From positions 124,001 through 188,000 of the forward strand of contig JAQGEQ010000289.1 in assembly GCA_034620365.1 (NCBI GenBank): 64,000 nt of DNA, read 5' to 3'. Shown piece after piece: positions 62,201 to 64,000 of the stretch; position 1 is the stretch's first letter; each line of letters opens with the position of its first letter. The position numbers and the translations under genes were made by a program. The notes beneath the pieces are model-generated. The model was not told where the DNA came from. It did not search any database and was given only the letters and a program-made list of their open reading frames with translations. Source of the stretch: Pegea sp. RAD2-039 (taxonomy: Eukaryota; Chordata; Thaliacea; Salpida; Salpidae).

Positions 62201-64000
62201 ATGCAGCTATGCCGGCCATGCCAGCAGAAGACTTCTCAATATTTGAAGATTTTATAATACCATTTGTTTCATTTGGGTTTGTAGATTCAAGTTTTTTAGT
62301 AGCTGTTGATGTAGCTGATTGTTTTTTTGCTGACTTCTGTTCTAAATTATCTACAAATAAAATGTCTCAGATGATGAAGATGCAAACAGATTTTACTTAC
62401 TTGTGTTGTCATATATCTGCAACTGAAGTAGATAGCAGTCAGCATTAACTACTTTTCCCCACGATATATCAAGTGATGAGGTAGAAGCTCGAACCAATTG
62501 TGGTTTGGCTGGTAAACCAGGCTTACCTGTAAACAAATGGTTTGAAAACATTTTATGGTTCAACTGGTTCCTACTCACGTGTTTCCAAATACCACAAATC
62601 TTTACAACAAACTTGATTATTCCAAGCCTTACGGTATCCATCTCGACCACTCCAAACATAAATTCGATGATTAATTTCAGTCGCACTGTGACCTGCCCGT
62701 GCTCTAGGACCAGTTCCACCAAAAATCTGGAAAAAATCAGATATTTGTGCTTCTAATATAACTCCAACAACAAAAATATATTTCAAATAATTGAAAGACT
62801 GTCAAGCAGTCAAGTTTGATTATTGTAGAAGGTCTAGTTGAACATCTACATCTTCAACATCTGATGTTTGAATCATGAAATTCGCAAATGGCCATGTGTA
62901 TATATTTGCCAAGGCATAAGTTATTGAGATCCAGTTGTTGCCCATGCAGCAGGATTCCACGCCAACAAGGAAATGCAGCGGAACAGAAGAACTGATGCAG
63001 CTACACCCAACTGACGTCACAGGAGCTTCCAGAAAGACACTGAGTACAACGATGAACTGCCTTCGAGGCTCCAACTCCGGTTTTAAATTCGGAGTTTTGC
63101 TTCTCTTAGAAATGTTGTCACAAAGCAGACTAACAAGGTCCTTCTACTCTGGTTTTTTATGGGCTTTTCCTTGTCGCAAATATGTCCCCAGGATCGAACC
63201 AGGAGCCTCATGTAACTATAGAAGCCATCACATAACCAGTAACATGGCTGCTGGCAGCTCACAAAATGTGCTATGGTATATGGTAATTAGCAGTAACCAT
63301 TATGTTGCTTGACTTATGAATCTTGTAAGCGCGATATGAAATCGCTGAACATCAATAGGCAAATAGGAAGATATCGCAGCGGATCGCTACTTAAGGTGCT
63401 CTCAACTCCGCAAACAACTGAAGGATAGAGAAGAAAACTGTTTTGCATCTCACTATGTTTCGTTTTTAACAACATTGCTTATGACAGCACATTCAGCAAG
63501 ACCGTACTCAGCTCAAGCAGGACTTATTACTCTTATAGATATTTGGAAATTTGTAACAGCTGAAGATATTTAAAAGACAAACCTTTGAAGAACGATTCTC
63601 CCATTCCATCGTGTTCAGATCAAGGACACTTAATGAGTCACTACATTTCCATTCTTTCTCATTCCCACCTGTTCTAGTTTCATCTACAAATGGAACCCAA
63701 CCACCGAATACATACATCTTACCATCTAGCAAAGTAGATGTATGCAAGCTACGAGGTAAGGGGATGTCCCCAACAGTTACTGGATTACTCCAAGACATCG
63801 AATCTTAAAAAATCACACATTTTTGAAGGATTCAAGCGAAGAGAAGTTTGTACAAACCAATATCAAGGATATAGACATCGTTTAATCGGTATCCATTCAT
63901 CCCTGCATAAATGATCAGCTTATCGTGAGTTGAATCTCGAAATGAAACAGCTGAATGTGATTCACGTGGCGAAGGGGGTTTCCCGTATATCTGAGGAACC
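59208..64000 (-). CDS. HCFC1: Host cell factor 1 homologue (HCF-1), 5' end beyond window
   Basis: Nineteen minus-strand exons from 63858-64000 down to 59208-59244 stay in one frame. They are 63858-64000, 63583-63803, 62579-62726, 62401-62526, 62143-62350, 62035-62077, 61903-61981, 61634-61653, 61317-61532, 61225-61261, 61118-61175, 60990-61063, 60777-60918, 60634-60717, 59971-60583, 59626-59918, 59415-59569, 59302-59359, 59208-59244. In order they encode the last kelch repeats ([50 protein letters not shown]), the first Fn3 strand and a long low-complexity region. The C-terminal Fn3 pair follows ([45 protein letters not shown]) and then a basic NKRPM...KRSKIV tail, a nuclear-signal-like end. 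HCF-1 tethers chromatin modifiers to transcription factors. The middle is much shorter than in vertebrates, without recognisable 26-residue cleavage repeats. A VATDNNK repeat is present instead. Confidence 0.92.
60202..60574 (-). repeat. Coding 21-bp tandem repeat in HCF-1 (VATDNNK, about 17 copies)
   Basis: Seven-residue units V-A-T-D-(N/K/S)-(N/D)-K in one exon (59971-60583), ending just before the linker that leads into WHDVTIVK. Copies differ by few substitutions, including PVATEN and NVATDN variants. Confidence 0.95.
62932..63225 (-). mobile_element. tRNA-derived SINE, copy E (in HCF-1 intron)
   Basis: The body is close to copy A (shared GCCCATGCAGCAGGATTCCA and CACCCAACTGACGTCACAGG). 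The minus-strand head lies at the right end (CCCAGGATCGAACC near 63190). It sits in the intron 62727-63582 of the minus-strand HCF-1 gene, so it is in sense orientation to that gene. Confidence 0.75.

Overview
This is a eukaryotic, animal nuclear window. It is AT-rich and dense in introns, and every multi-exon gene uses GT-AG introns, many only 40-150 bases long. The gene set is metazoan: a TSP1/ShK/trypsin protein, MAP1/futsch, Derlin, mitochondrial threonine dehydrogenase, an SLC49-type transporter, IFT88, alpha-tubulin, two GH18-CBM14 chitinases, an HSPBP1-like armadillo protein, TPRA1, FAM81 and HCF-1. Short introns, a MAP1, an HCF-1 and FAM81/TPRA1 homologues together would fit a tunicate or other invertebrate deuterostome. 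That assignment is inference; the sequence itself only establishes an animal.

Layout. 1-3938 (+): 3' part of a secreted TSP1-repeat/ShK/trypsin protein whose 5' end lies outside the window. 4507-5010: pogo/Tigger-like DNA transposon relic. 5892-13228 (+): MAP1-family gene with two coding tandem repeats. 13.9-15.8 kb: SINE, a two-exon unidentified coding fragment, tRNA-Gly and a LINE relic. 16855-18059 (-): Derlin. 18-22.5 kb: AT-rich, with a SINE and a minisatellite. 22499-22801 (+): small ORF ending in a prenylation-like box. 24341-25806 (+): L-threonine 3-dehydrogenase. 26982-28836 (-): SLC49-like transporter. 29-31.9 kb: no gene seen. 31941-34660 (+): IFT88. 35128-37768 (+): divergent alpha-tubulin, with three antisense tRNA-Cys genes in its last intron. 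38848-41113 and 43375-45475 (+): tandem chitinases, each followed by a LINE fragment. 48338-49243 (+): intronless HSPBP1-like gene. 49338-53401 (+): TPRA1, with a 2.56-kb minisatellite in one intron. 54779-56820 (-): FAM81. 59208 to beyond 64000 (-): HCF-1, lacking its 5' end here.

The genes are individually transcribed and do not form one pathway. There are loose themes: cilia and microtubules (IFT88, alpha-tubulin, MAP1), protein quality control (Derlin, HSPBP1-like) and secreted defence or matrix proteins (chitinases, TSP1-protease). Genome-scale features stand out as much as the genes. One tRNA-derived SINE family is present in at least five copies, several genes carry recently expanded tandem repeats, and the octamer TGACGTCA occurs roughly fifty times across introns and exons.

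I did not find a convincing wholly new biological system. The best leads are the alpha-tubulin without a K40 loop, the diverging chitinase pair, two candidate ultra-short introns (23 and 19 bases, or frameshifts), the small prenylation-box ORF and the TGACGTCA excess. All exon boundaries were placed by eye from splice signals, reading-frame continuity and family resemblance; no search was run.
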